A stretch of DNA of 64,000 nucleotides, taken from assembly GCA_009809945.1 (NCBI GenBank), contig WTPW01001079.1:94838-158837 (forward strand). The letters run 5' to 3'. This DNA is from Gigaspora margarita (Eukaryota > Glomeromycota > Glomeromycetes > Diversisporales > Gigasporaceae). The translations under genes were made by a program, and so were the position numbers. The notes below the pieces were generated by a model. It made no database searches. It worked only from the letters and a program-made list of their open reading frames with translations, and was not told the DNA's origin. Of this stretch, positions 45,851 through 57,349 are shown piece by piece; the first letter of the stretch is position 1, and each line of letters opens with the position of its first letter.

Positions 45851-46835
45851 GGGGTGTGGCAACTTAGGGAAGTTGGTAAGTTGTCACCCCCAAGTGGCAG
45901 GTCTAGGGATCAAATCCCACTGCCAACACTTTGAAAAATAGACCTGTGTTCCGGTAACTGTTTCTCATCAATCGGTTGGGTACATTACCTGTAGGCCTTG
46001 GTACACTATCTCGAATGGGAGCTTTCAGGTGCACAAATTCCAAGGAACCAGAGAAATAGAAACCCATTTGGCAAGCCCTGAGTAAGGAGGTAGCAAAGAT
46101 CTTCAACAGCACTACCAGAACCAGAATATCGGAAACCGGAGCCAGAGGATCAGATGACAAGTTCCTCAAGGAGAGGGTCCACCAACCTGGCTGCCAGAGT
46201 CGCACCAGAGAAAAAGGACCTATGTTCTAGCAGTAGGTACCAATGGAAGAAAGCCATATCGACCCTTCCGGGCTAACTGGTTTGGAAGTTTGGGAATTTG
46301 GTGTAAGGACCGGTAGGATAGTGACAGTGGGTACTGGGATCGGAGCGAACTTTGCAAGGGCAGAAGTAGGTAATGGTAGTGGTTTAGGTAACCCCTGGAC
46401 TGCAAGTATATAGGTAAAGCTGAAGTGTAAGTTACCGAAGTGTAGGTAATACCTGTGTGGGACAGGGACTGCTCTACCAAGTGTGCTGCGAGGATAAATT
46501 AGTCCTAAGAGGATTCTACGAGCATCCAGGACTGGTCTTGACTGACTCATGTAACAGAGGACTGTTCTGGTGACACAAGGAGGATTTGGCAGGAGAAGCA
46601 TAGATCAGAGGGTTTAAATAGGTAGCTCTCTAGTTGGGTTGCAGGTATGGCAACTAGTGTAGAACCTTCGGGCGGACTACAAATTAGACAACAAAAGTTG
46701 TACGTGTGGCTTGTTGTATTGTCGTCTATGTAACAAATGTCAGGGTGCCCCTGGAGGCACCCGTGATCTGACTTACTTGAATAAAAGCCTTTTTCCATAG
46801 TGGTAACTTTGACATAAAAAAATAAAAAAAAAATA
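45851..46835 (+). mobile_element. tRNA-headed SINE-like retroposon, full length
   Basis: The first 80 bases resemble a tRNA. There is an A-box-like CTTAGGGAAGTTGG near 45863 and a B-box-like GGGATCAAATCCC (a T-arm with seven-base loop) at 45906-45918. GTGTGGCA at the start can pair with TGCCAACAC at 45921-45929. The body of about 900 bp is GC-richer than its surroundings, and the 3' end is A-rich (GACATAAAAAAATAAAAAA). A 12 bp target duplication AATAAATTAATC flanks it (45839-45850, 46836-46847). Several antisense frames of 86-124 codons lie in the body, but they overlap one another and have no known motif. Much longer than a typical SINE; the body source is unknown. Confidence 0.78.
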
Positions 46836-46851
46836 AATAAATTAATCAGTA

Positions 46852-47073
46852 TACTGTATCCTATCATGAATAAGCACCCCTTTTTTGAAATTTTAAACTC
46901 AACATTCTTGATAACTATTTTATCAAACTTAATAAAAATTTATTTATTTAAATTTTATAGATTTATATAATTTAAAATAAATAAATTTTTATTAAGTTTG
47001 ATAAGATAATTATCAAGAATATTGAGTTTAAAATTTCAAAAAAGGGAATGCTTATTCATGATAGGATACAGTA
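46852..47073. mobile_element. 222 bp palindromic MITE (TACTGTATCCTATCATG family), copy 1
   Basis: Almost a perfect palindrome: left TACTGTATCCTATCATGAAT and right ATTCATGATAGGATACAGTA, with arms of about 105 bp. Ends are TA, fitting a Tc1/mariner-type MITE. A second copy lies at 51794-52011. Confidence 0.9.
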
Positions 47074-48000
47074 TTTAAATTTTTAGATCATAAACTAGTA
47101 TCATTACGATTAGAAGTTTGTGAATTTGCAATGTGAAATTTGAATTTTACATGTTAGTTAATTATAGTAATTTAATAATTTAATAAAAAAATAAATCTAT
47201 ATTTATTCTTTGGTCTGTTGAATGTCTTAGATTTATTTATTTGTTTATTTGCATTGATTGTATAGTAACTCAATTTATAATATGTTTTAATTTATAAAAC
47301 TCGATTAATAAATAGAGCAGAATATGTTAATAACAAATTTAAATTGTATATTCAAGTTTATTTTATTAAAATTAAATCATTTACAATTTTTTTTTTAACT
47401 TGACTTGACTAAAATTACTTGTTTAAAAACTATTTGTCTAAAAAACTACTCGCCTAAATAAACTATTTGTCTAAAAAAAAAGTATTAATCTAAAAAAAAC
47501 TATTCATCTAAAAAAAGTTCTCTTCAATGTGTTTAAATTCTAATAAAACTTATTCAAATACTAATTTAGCTTATAACTACTAAACACCTTATAGTTACCC
47601 ACAACTTCATTTAATATTTAGCAATTTATAATTGTCAAGAGATTTAGTAAGTTGAACTTTTAAAAATAAAGCTTTTAAAGCAAAATAAGACAAATAGTTT
47701 ATACATAAAAATGAAACGAAACACCTATTTTAAAGGTATAATTCTTCTCAGCTTTATTATTTTTCTGCTTTAAACTTAGAAAATCAAAGAGTGCTTTATA
47801 AAAATAAACTGCTATACCTTGTACACAAATATATTTTCTTTTAAAAAACCCCTGAAAAAGTCATTTGAAGAGGGCTTACTATTGCAATTTACTATGAAAA
47901 AGGGTCGATTATATGAATGTTGATCACTAAAATTTTATAATAAATAAGATAGCTGCACAGTATGAATGCTGTGCAGGACCAGTATAATCACATGTGCCAG
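47074..48000. other. AT-rich sequence with a short minisatellite
   Basis: About six copies of AACTATTTGTCTAAAAAA (17-20 bp period) at 47395-47515. Nothing else recognised. GTAGGGTGTCCAGGATTATG near 48010 may be the left end of the hAT element whose transposase follows. Confidence 0.5.
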
Positions 48001-49903
48001 TTAAGAGTAGGGTGTCCAGGATTATGCAAAAGCATAATATGTGCATAATTTACCAAATTTTCATATCATGAATGCTTCATATAATTAGGCAGAAAAAAGC
48101 ATCTTTGTAATATGATTGGTGGATCAGTATTATAAATAGTAGCTTTATTTAGCAGTATATTATTTTACATTGTAAGCATAATGAATTGTTAAATAAAGCA
48201 AGTACAGTAATAATAATGATAAATAAAAGTAATACCAATACTTCTTAAATAGTGTTTCATTGATATCAGACATCAAGAGGTTAAATAAGAAAATAAGTTT
48301 TGGATATTCAAGTTTTTATTAAAAAATGTTTTTGTTTTTCTGGCTTGTTAGTAAAAAGCTACAAGTTTAATCAAAAAAAACAATATGGTTATGGCCACAG
48401 AACAGCTTTATAAAAATCCTTCATATGATATAAGAATAACTTTTATGCTAATGGAGAAAAACTTTTTTGTTGGTTTTGTCAAACCACTATTGATCATAAA
48501 AAAAAATCTGTAATTGATACTTGGAATCTTCTAATCATAAAAAAACTCTGCGCTACAAAAATCTCAAAAAACTTTTAACTCAATGTACTATTACTTTTAA
48601 TAAACCTTATGATGAAAAAGAACAATTCATTTTTAATTTTGTAAAGATATTAGCTGAGGCTGATATATTTTTTAAAAAAATTCATTATTTTCAACCTTTT
48701 TTAAATCAACATTACAAATATAGTGTGTAAAATTTTTTTTATTTTTAACAAATATAATTTAATTTTTTAAAAGCATTAATTATGTATTTATTTATTTTTT
48801 TGATAGTGGTGCAGTTTCTTGAGCTAATCAAATTCATGAAAAGTATCTTCCAATTTTGTTTCAATATGAAAAAGAAAGACTTAAAAATTTGATAAATAAA
48901 TAAAAAAATTTGCATTACAGTAGATGAGACAACAGATTCTTGTAGCAGGGCAGTAGTAAACATTTTGTTTAGTTTTTTTTGATCAAACTTATTTGGTCAA
49001 AACTGATTATCTGCAAGCTGTAAATAAAACTACTATTCCTCAACTTGTTATTTCAATACTGTCTTATTATAAAGTTTCTTTTGAGAATGTATTTTTATTT
49101 ATTACAGATAATGCTTCATACATGTTAGCTGCATTCAATATTCTTTCTTCTTTAATGCCCCAAATTAAGCACAATCCATGTTTCACTCACATACTTAATT
49201 TAGTAGAAGAAGTTTGGATATAAAATTTTAAGCTTTTTGATTCCACTATTGGTTTAATTAAAACAACTTTTACATATTCTCTAGCTAGAAAATGATAATG
49301 GATTTCTTTTCTTTCTTTAAATAGTCAATCAGATCCCACACTTCCACTATTATCTGTAAAAACAAGATAGAATATTTGGTTTAATTTTGCATGTTGGATT
49401 TGTAATCATTTTAAAAGTTTAGTTGATTTTTATTTTAAGGAATCCAAAATAGGCAATGATAGTACTGCAATTTCAGAGTTAGTAAAGGTTTTTGAAAACC
49501 ATAATAATTTGTTTTATTTGCAATTTATTCTTTATTTTATTGCTTACAATACACAATTGTAAGTAATTAATATGGTATTCATATGTATCATAACTAATTA
49601 ATTATATAATTGCTAATTAAATTACTTATTAAAATTTATATATTGGTTAGTAGCAGTGTTGGAAATCTTATGTTCTCATGTTCTCATGAGAACATCACTT
49701 TTAATTTGCAAACATCTAAAAAATTTAAGATGTTCTCTATGAAAATTTTTTTGAGAACATTAGGTTTGAAAAATATGTTCTCTATATAAATATATAAAAT
49801 AATAAAAAATAATTTTTATTAACATAAAAGTTTAAAATAATAAGTTCATAAAAATATTAATTGTTTGTTAGTTGATATAGAGAATAATTTAGTTGTTCTC
49901 AAA

Positions 49904-50335
49904 GGGTGGCAATAATTTCACTGACAATCACTTCACAGACACTCCATTTCACCAACAAATTATCCACCAACAAGTTCATTTTAACAACAGTTTATCTCAC
50001 CGAATCTCATTTCAATGACAAAGTAATTCTAGTCATTGTCATTAGGGTCAGGGTAGGGTCAGGTAAAATTAAGATTAAAGTTAGTGTGCTTTTTAGAAAA
50101 AAACTTGTCAGTGAAATGAGCTTCAGTGAAATGAACTGTCAGTAAAATGAACTTGTCAGTGAATAATTGGGATCTTTGCTAGCAAAATGACCCTCCGAGC
50201 CATTGTTACACAAGATTTTTATTAAGAAAAACATAATAAATCTATTTTTAGAAAAAAATTTTGCTAGCAAAGATCCCAATTTGTCAGTGAAATAGATTGT
50301 CTGTAAAGTGATTTTTAGTGAAATAATACGGACCC
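49904..50335. mobile_element. 432 bp Mutator-like MITE nested in the hAT
   Basis: Ends GGGTGGCAATAATTTCACT and TAGTGAAATAATACGGACCC are inverted copies with small differences, flanked by perfect 9 bp GTTCTCAAA (49895-49903, 50336-50344). Repeats of CACTTCACAGACA / TGTCAGTGAAATGA fill both arms. The 9 bp duplication fits Mutator-like elements. Confidence 0.88.
50165..50281. mobile_element. 117 bp palindromic element nested in the MULE-like MITE
   Basis: AATTGGGATCTTTGCTAGCA and its inverse TGCTAGCAAAGATCCCAATT form perfect arms of at least 24 bp. It is the innermost of four nested layers. A target duplication is not evident because AATT/TGTCAG repeats abound. Confidence 0.8.
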
Positions 50336-51793
50336 GTTCTCAAATACCAAAAAATTTTTAATAATATAATTTATTGGTTTATTTATTCCCAGTTTTACTA
50401 CAATATAGCTGTGTGGCTACCTTATTATATACCACATATACTGTAACTTAAATTTACCTTTTAAACATAGTATTCATTTTAAATTAATATATACTATTTC
50501 AAAAAGATATTAAAGGTTTTTATATATATACCTATTGGGTATTTTTATTTGATTTATCATTATATAAAATTCATAAGGCAGGAAACTTTCATACAGACAT
50601 TCATTGCGATAATATCTTGCAAGGCATTAGCAATATGTAAAAAAGATATAATTATAAGAATATGCACTCACATTGGATACTATTTACATATTGATTGATA
50701 TGCATTCATGCATCAATAAGTTGCTATTATACAGATTTTATTCTAAGATAAATTTAGTTAGTGCAATATTATACTCTCACTATAAAAAGTTTGTTCAGTT
50801 ATTGTAAGCATTGTCTGAAATATCTTCAGTATAGAGTCAATTTTCTGAATTCAAGTATACAGTATGTTAAGAAAATTGACAACATTCTAACTATTTTTTT
50901 TAAGCAAAAACAAAATAACTTCAGAAAATTTTAGAACATAGCCAACAAAATCTGGTCAAAATTTTCTTCTAGGGTCTCTATGGTAATGTATTCACCTAAT
51001 ACTAAAAATAAAATTGTAAGCTTTATAGTAAACTATATAATTAAATTTTAATAAAATAAGTAACTGTGTGGCATTGTTATGCTAAATCAGGAACAGATAA
51101 ATGCAAGCTTAATTTAAAAATTTTGGACAGCAAAAATAGTTATAAATAGGTTTGAATTTAAATAAATATGTAAATTACTAAATAATATAACTATATTGAT
51201 ATAAGTTTAAGGTTAAGTTAGACTGTGTTAGGTTAATTGTGATTTCTATATAAAAAAAATTCTTATATAAAACTTGCTTGCTATTCTAATAATCACAATA
51301 TATAGTTAGAACTGAGTTAGTTTGCATTGAAATTATTATAGTTTCAGTTATAAGTTACTGCTACAAACCTTACTATAGTATATGACTCACTAATAAATGT
51401 TAAAACATTATCCATACCTTAGTTAATCTAATATCAAAGATACAAAATGTGCATAGCAAACAAAAGTTGATTTTAAAAAATCATAAATAGATGTCATCTA
51501 TGGATGTGAATAAGAATAGCTAGTTGTTTATGTATTCTTGATTCTTTGCATTTCATTTCACATATTGATTATTAGTTGATACAAATTTATAATAATCTTG
51601 TATATATATTAAACTCAATAATTACAAATTTAAAATATAGTGATAGCAATTAGAAAAAATGAAAAGAAAAAAAAAGATAAAGAAAGAAAGTAAATAAGTT
51701 GAAAGAAAGTAAAAAAATGAGAAAAAAGATGAAAAAAAGAAATATTTTTTACTATTTGAGAACATAAAAAAATTTTGAGAACATTAAATTGAA

Positions 51794-52011
51794 TACCGTA
51801 TTCTATCATAAATAAGCACCCCCTTTTTTGAATTTCAAACTCAACGTTTTTGATAACTATCTTACCAAACTTAATAAAATTTTTTTATTTAAATTTTATA
51901 GATCTATAAAATTTAAATAAAAAAATTTTTATTAAGTTTGATTAGATAGTTATCAAGAACGTTGAGTTTGAAATTTCAAAAAAGAGTGCTTATTCATGAT
52001 AGGATACAGTA
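51794..52011. mobile_element. 218 bp palindromic MITE (TACTGTATCCTATCATG family), copy 2
   Basis: Left TACCGTATTCTATCATAAAT, right ATTCATGATAGGATACAGTA; internal arms match copy 1 at 46852 (AACTCAACGTTTTTGATAAC). It lies 48 bp from the right end of the 2.4 kb hAT. Confidence 0.9.
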
Positions 52012-52770
52012 AGTATGTTCTCATGAGAACATAAATTTCAAACCAGATTTCTAACACTGGTTAGTAGTCTTGAATTTTTCAAAATCCAGAATAAGCCAGT
52101 AGCACCATTTGTTGCAGATAGATTAGAGCAAGCATGTGCAATCTAAATTCAGGTCATCAAGTGCCACCAAAATCAAATAAGATAGTTGATATTTACCAAA
52201 TATATCAATATGATGTATTATCATATAATACAATTTTTAAAGTGTTTCAAATGGCATATGAAAAATTTAACAAACATATTCATAAACATTCTGCACTTTT
52301 AATTTTCAAAGCAATTCATTGCTTTGATTCCTGATATATACAAGCCCAAACTGATTGATGCAATTTTACAGAATATAAAGCAATTAAGAAATTAGAAAAT
52401 CTATCAAATGATCTTCTTAGCAAATGGGCAATTTATACAGGATTGTCAGAAATATTTGGTGAAAATTTTGAATTGGATAATTATTGACGTGAGAAAATGG
52501 CTTTGTTACCAAATATTAGCAAATTTGCATTAGTTTATATTTGGTTACCAGTTTTAGAAGTGGATGTTGAATATAGTTTTTAAGCATATAAGCGAATTCT
52601 GGCAGATAATAGACATGCTTTATTAAAAAATTCAATTAGAATGTTGAATTTTTTAAATAAATGGTATTAAAAATATGGATTAAAAATCGCATCCTAGTTA
52701 TTTATTTCATATAATTTTAAAATCATTTCGCACCCATCACATAATTGACCTAATCACATCGCATAATTCA

Positions 52771-53798
52771 TGTACTAATCACATGATTTTTACAATACTG
52801 ATGATCATGTGATATGCCAAATTATCAAAGTAAAACTTTTCTTAATTTTGGACAAAATTTATTGACAAATATTCAATAGAATTCGATGAAAGTTTTTTTT
52901 AAATAGGTTCTGTGAATTAGTAGAACTTTTTTAAAAAAATGTTCATCAAATCCATTAAATAATTGTCTAGAAATTTTGGTGCAAAGTTTGGAAAATTTTT
53001 TAATATATAGCTATAGCAGAAATTTTTTAAACTTTAAGTGAAAATTTCTTGGCAACTATTTAATGAATTTGATAAAACTTTTTTTAAATCAATCCTATGA
53101 ATTAATAGAATTCATTTTAAAAAAATTTAACAAATTCTATCAGATAGTTGTCAAGAAATTTTCATTCAAAGTTTGGGAAAGTTTTCTATGCCTCTTGTAA
53201 TAGCCATGGCAGAATTTTCTAAACTTTGAATAAAATTTTCTTGGCTATTACTTGATAGAATTCAATGAAAATTTTTTCAAAATAAATTTCATGAATTAGT
53301 AGAATTTATTAAAAAATTTGCATTGAATTTTATCAAGTGGTTATCAAGAACTTTTCATTTGAGTTTAGAAAAATTTTTGCTGTGGCTATTAAGAGCATTG
53401 AAAACTTCTCAAACTTTGAATGAAAATTTCTTAAAAATAACCAATAGAATTTGTTAAAATTTTTTTTAAATGAATTCTATTAATTTATAGAATTGATTTT
53501 AAAAAAAGTTTCATCAAATTTATTAGATACTTGTCAAGAAATTTTGCTTAAGTTTAAAAAATTTCTGCTATGGCTATATATTGAAAAATTTTCCAAACTT
53601 TGCATAAAAATTTCTAGACAACTATTTAATGGATTGATAAAAATTTTTTTAAATAAATTTTACTAATTCGCAGAATCGATTTAAAAAAATTTTCTTCAAA
53701 TTCTATTGGAAATTTGTTGAAAAATTTTGTCCAAAATATTTTGATGTACATTATATATCACGTGAACATCAGTACGTGTAAATCATGTGATCAGTACA
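52771..53798. mobile_element. foldback element built on about 185 bp palindromic tandem units
   Basis: Ends TGTACTAATCACATGATTTT and, inverted, AAATCATGTGATCAGTACA; about 48 bp of terminal inverted repeat with CACATGAT motifs. Inside are five tandem units with period near 185 bp. Each unit is itself palindromic around TTTTTTTAAAT and carries AACTTTGAATGAAAATTTCT and CAAGAAATTTT. No frame. It may have inserted into, or be the distal part of, the hAT element to the left. Confidence 0.7.
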
Positions 53799-53809
53799 TG
53801 TCTGTAGTG

Positions 53810-54468
53810 CAAAACTTTCATTTTTGATATACCTGCACCTACTTTTTAATATACCTAAATGTACCCCCAATTTTACTATTTTTTTGAGACATAACGAATT
53901 TAAAAAAGTCACGTGACTACTGCACTTAAATCGACCAATGGGATTGCAGAAAGATTCAAAGAAATTTATAACAAAGCTTTGAATTTTTGATCAAATCTAA
54001 TTTTTTTTTATTATGCCAACTTCTAGTTAAAGTTGTAAAGAAGGAAATTGCCATTTTAATGCTAGTAATATTATCAAAATCGGCTTAGTGTATTACAAGA
54101 TATGCTTTAAAAAAGTTTAGTAATTTCTTTAAATTTTTTAAGAAAAAATAATCGCAAGCATTTTTTACTCAATTCTCGCGATATACTGAGCTGGTCTTAT
54201 CATCTTTGGGATCATAGTTTCTTCTTTACAATTTTTATTAGACATTCAATTGAGGTTAGCATAATATAAAATTGAGTTTCGATCGTGAAAACCTTAAGCC
54301 TTCTTTATAAATTTTTTTAGAATCTTACTCATAATCCCATTGGTCGATTTTAAACATAGCAGTCACGTGAATTTAAAAATCGTCATATCTCCTCATATAT
54401 CAAAAAAGTAAAGTACATTTAGGTGTATCAAAAAAGTAGGTGCAGGTGTATCAAAAATGAAAGTTTTG
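53810..54468. mobile_element. 659 bp foldback element, MULE-like
   Basis: Ends CAAAACTTTCATTTTTGATA and TATCAAAAATGAAAGTTTTG are inverted and the arms extend inwards (CACCTGCACCTACTTTTT, TCACGTGACT, TCGACCAATGGGATT). The 10 bp TGTCTGTAGT is repeated at both sides (53799-53808, 54469-54478). A target duplication of 10-11 bp fits Mutator-like elements. Non-coding. Confidence 0.85.
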
Positions 54469-54478
54469 TGTCTGTAGT

Positions 54479-55740
54479 AGGGATACCAAAAAACTGTAAT
54501 AGCATAATTTGTGCATAAATCAGATTTTATCGCAGAAGCATATGCGACAGCATATTCGCATATCTGGATGAATTTCACAAAATTAATAAAGTATAATCTG
54601 CGCATAAAATGGCCAGAATTAAAGATAAGTAATATTGGGTTTATCAATTTTCCTCACCAGTTCCTATTGTACACATAGAAATCTTGCATTTAATTATACG
54701 AAACATAAATTATTAGATTTGAAATTTCAAATAACAGTACGAATGTTACTGTAAGTAATAAAATATATCGTCAAAGCAATATAAAGTTTAACAAGAAACA
54801 TATATTTTACAAAATTTTGTAGGAATTTTTTTGCTAGGACACAAAAGTAGAGTTGGTTTCATGTGTGCGCATAATTGCGAATCATGTGCATATTTCCAAA
54901 TGCGCATTTTACACAGATAAAACTATAAATATTTTCTAAATCTATGCAGAAAACTTTTGGTGTGATATACAACTTTTACCAATATTTTCTATAGAATTAT
55001 TAACTATCAGATCAAAGATCCAATATAACATGAAATTGAAGGAATAGAGGCATTTTTAAAAAAATGCAAGTAACTCATAATTTTGCTTATGAAACCTCCT
55101 TTCACATTTTAACAAAAAAAATTCCTTGTGAAATTTTGGATTAGAGGTTGTCTTTGCTAATTCTCTATTTACTTTTGCTTTAATACTAACTCTTATCCAT
55201 ATTATGTTCATTTTGTTATCATATTATATCTAAACTTATCATTATTGAATATGTTATAAAATTCTGTTTAAAATACTACAATAAAAGTTGCAAATTACAC
55301 AATAAGTTTTGATATGAAAATTTTTAGAAACTGTTGAAAAAAGGTATTATCTAACAAAGGTTTTCTGCCATAATAGATTTAGAAAACATTTACAGTTTTA
55401 CCTGTGTTCCCTATCAAAGTTTCTATTATTTTTTTATCATGCGCGAATTTTCAAAAATTTGTACAATGTGCATTAATTTGCATGCATATTTTATTTTATC
55501 TCTATACAAATAACAGTTTTGTAATGCGATTCTTTTCAATAATTTTATAGTGCACAGATGCTGTGGTTTATTGGTAAGTTACTGATGGGTTCAGTAATTT
55601 ATAATAATAATAATGATAAAAATTTACAATAATAAATTTACAACTCATATTTTCACATATTTCTACCTTATTTGCATAATCTGTAGCATAATTTTAAAAA
55701 TTTTATTGCATAATTCGCATAATTCAGATTGTAAAGCAAG
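54479..55740. other. AT-rich sequence with GCATAAT-type repeats
   Basis: TAGGGATACC...TAATAGCATAATTTGTGCATAA near 54480 resembles TAGGGTGTCC...AAAGCATAATATGTGCATAA at 48011, and GCATAATTCGCATAATTC lies near 55690. Probably remains of a hAT relative with GCATAAT subterminal repeats. Boundaries are not certain and no gene is seen. Confidence 0.4.
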
Positions 55741-55896
55741 CAGAGTTTGGGAGCTGTCACAGCAGAAAATTTGGATCTCTAGTCCATAGACTTGGCAGAA
55801 ATATACTGACACAGTATTCATATGACTTAATGCATAGCAAAATGGCCAACATTAAACTAATCGATACAGCATAGCCAGCATTAGAGTTAGAGGTAG

Positions 55897-57349
55897 TTAG
55901 TGTTCCTAGGTCCAGTTCAGGTTAGGTCCAGTCTGGGTCTGGTCCAGGATCGGACCAGACTCAGACTCAAAATTTTACTAATTTCAGACTTCAAACTAGA
56001 CTCAGACTTAATTATGAGTCTGGTCTGGGTCTGGTTTAAGTTTGAACATATTTATATGTGTTTTTTGGTGCTAAACAAGTTTAGTTAGTACAAAACCTTA
56101 GAATTAATTAGTAAAATTTTATGAATCATAAGATTTTATGTAATTTTATGAATAAAATTTTATAAAATCTTATAATACACAAATTTTTATTAATTAATGC
56201 ACTAAGTAAACTTGTTCAGCACCTAAAAATACATCAGATAAGTAGGAAAATATTTTATTTTGCTTGAAATTTAGAGAATAGATGCATAATATTGGATTTT
56301 TGATCAAAAAAGTCAAATTTAAGCAACTTTTCTCCAAATTACAAGTAAAAGAAAAACAATACTGCTATTTTAATGTATTTTTAGTTGTTAAACAAGTTTA
56401 ATTAGTGCATGTAGTTAGAAATAATTGGTAAAATATTGTAATTCGTAAGATTTTATAGAATTTTATTAATAAAATTCTATAAAATCTTTATGATTCACAA
56501 AATTTTACTAATTAATTCTAACTATATGCACTAAGTAAACTTTTCAGAACCTAAAAATACATTAAATCAGCAGTTTTTTTTATTTTACTTGTTATTTGAA
56601 GAAAAGATGCTTAAATTTGACTTTTTGATCAAAAATCCAAAAATTATGCATCTGTTCTCCAAATTACAAGTAAAATAAAAATAATATAGGTACTGTACAA
56701 GTTTAATTAGTGCATTAAATTAGAATCAATTAGTAAAGTTTTGTGAATCATAATGTTTTATAGAATTTTATTAATAAAATTCTATAAAATCTTATGAATC
56801 ACAAAATTTTACTAATTAACTCTAACTTCATGAACTAAGTAAACTTTTCAGAACCTAAAAATACATTAAATCTGCAGAATTGTTTTCATTATTCTTGAAA
56901 TTTGAAGAAAAATTGCTTAAATTTGACTTTTTTGATCAAAAATCCAATATTATGCATCTATTCTCTAAATTTTAAGCAAAATAAAAATAACTCTGCTGAT
57001 TTGATGTATTTTTAGATGCTAAACAAGTTTACTTAATGCATAAAGTTAGAATTAATTAATAAAAATTTGTGTATTATAAAATTTTATAAAATTTTATTAA
57101 TAAAATTACATAAAATCTTATAATTCATAAAATTCTACTAATTAATTCTAACTTCTTGCACTAAGTAAACTTGTTTAGCACTAAAAAATACATATAAGTA
57201 TTTTTAGACTCAAACTAGTCTGCAAACTTTGGACCAGACCCAGACCAAACTCAGACTTGACTAAAAAGTCTAAATATAAAAGTTTGAGTCTAGTCTGAAT
57301 ATTAGACCAGACACAAAGTCTGGTTCGAGTTCAACTTGTGGAAACACTA
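55897..57349. mobile_element. hAT-like element holding a palindromic satellite
   Basis: Ends TTAGTGTTCCTAGG and CTTGTGGAAACACTA, flanked by GAGGTAG and GAAGTAG, an imperfect 7-8 bp duplication. Both subterminal regions are full of GGTCCAGTCTGGGTCTGG / CCAGACTCAGACT repeats. Between them is the tandem array of 56067-57185. Non-coding; the superfamily is inferred from ends and duplication length. Confidence 0.65.
56067..57185. repeat. tandem array of 305-325 bp palindromic units
   Basis: Four starts of CAAGTTTA(G/A)TTAGTGCA at about 56067, 56392, 56697 and 57022. Each unit has inverted halves meeting at TTTTATTAATAAAATTC and carries GATCAAAAATCCAA and ACCTAAAAATACATTAAATC. Confidence 0.85.

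Larger units (their letters stand above)
49654..52059. mobile_element. 2.4 kb non-autonomous hAT inside the transposase gene
   Basis: Ends CAGTGTTGGAAATC and GATTTCTAACACTG, with perfect 8 bp duplications GTTAGTAG (49646-49653, 52060-52067). ATGTTCTCATGAGAACAT motifs recur near both ends. It inserted at an apparent intron 3' splice site (GGTTAGTAG) of the host transposase gene. It carries three further elements. No transposase frame of its own. Confidence 0.92.
48430..52675 (+). pseudogene. hAT transposase gene, decayed and interrupted
   Basis: Pieces in order: a BED-finger-like start (KLFCWFCQTTIDHKKKS, 48450-48520), then EQFIFNFVKILAEADI (48620-48668), then an apparent GT..ATAG intron near 48727-48806. 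After it come QIHEKYLPILFQYEKERLKN and ITVDETTDS (48915-48945), VKTDYLQAVNKTTIPQLV (48993), FLFITDNASYMLAAFN (49090-49137), CFTHILNLV (49180), and VKTRWNIWFNFACWICNHFK (49360-49420). The gene resumes at 52068 (APFVADRLEQA) after a 2.4 kb insertion. It ends with a hAT dimerisation-type segment, ALLPNISKFALVYIWLPV and AYKRILADNRHALLKNS (52500-52640). DETTDS and the N-terminal zinc finger fit hAT transposases of the DUF659 kind common in fungi. Several stops and shifts interrupt it. Ends of the parent element are not resolved. Confidence 0.85.

Noticed and set aside
45851-45930. A functional tRNA gene
   Set aside because: A- and B-box-like sequences and some stems fit, but the acceptor stem has a bulge, the T-loop is ATCAAAT not TTCRANT, and the sequence runs on into a 900 bp body with retroposon hallmarks.
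45903-46867. Five overlapping antisense frames of 86-124 codons in the retroposon body
   Set aside because: They overlap in different frames, lack known motifs, and are read across a retroposon end and its tail; openness follows from the locally higher GC.
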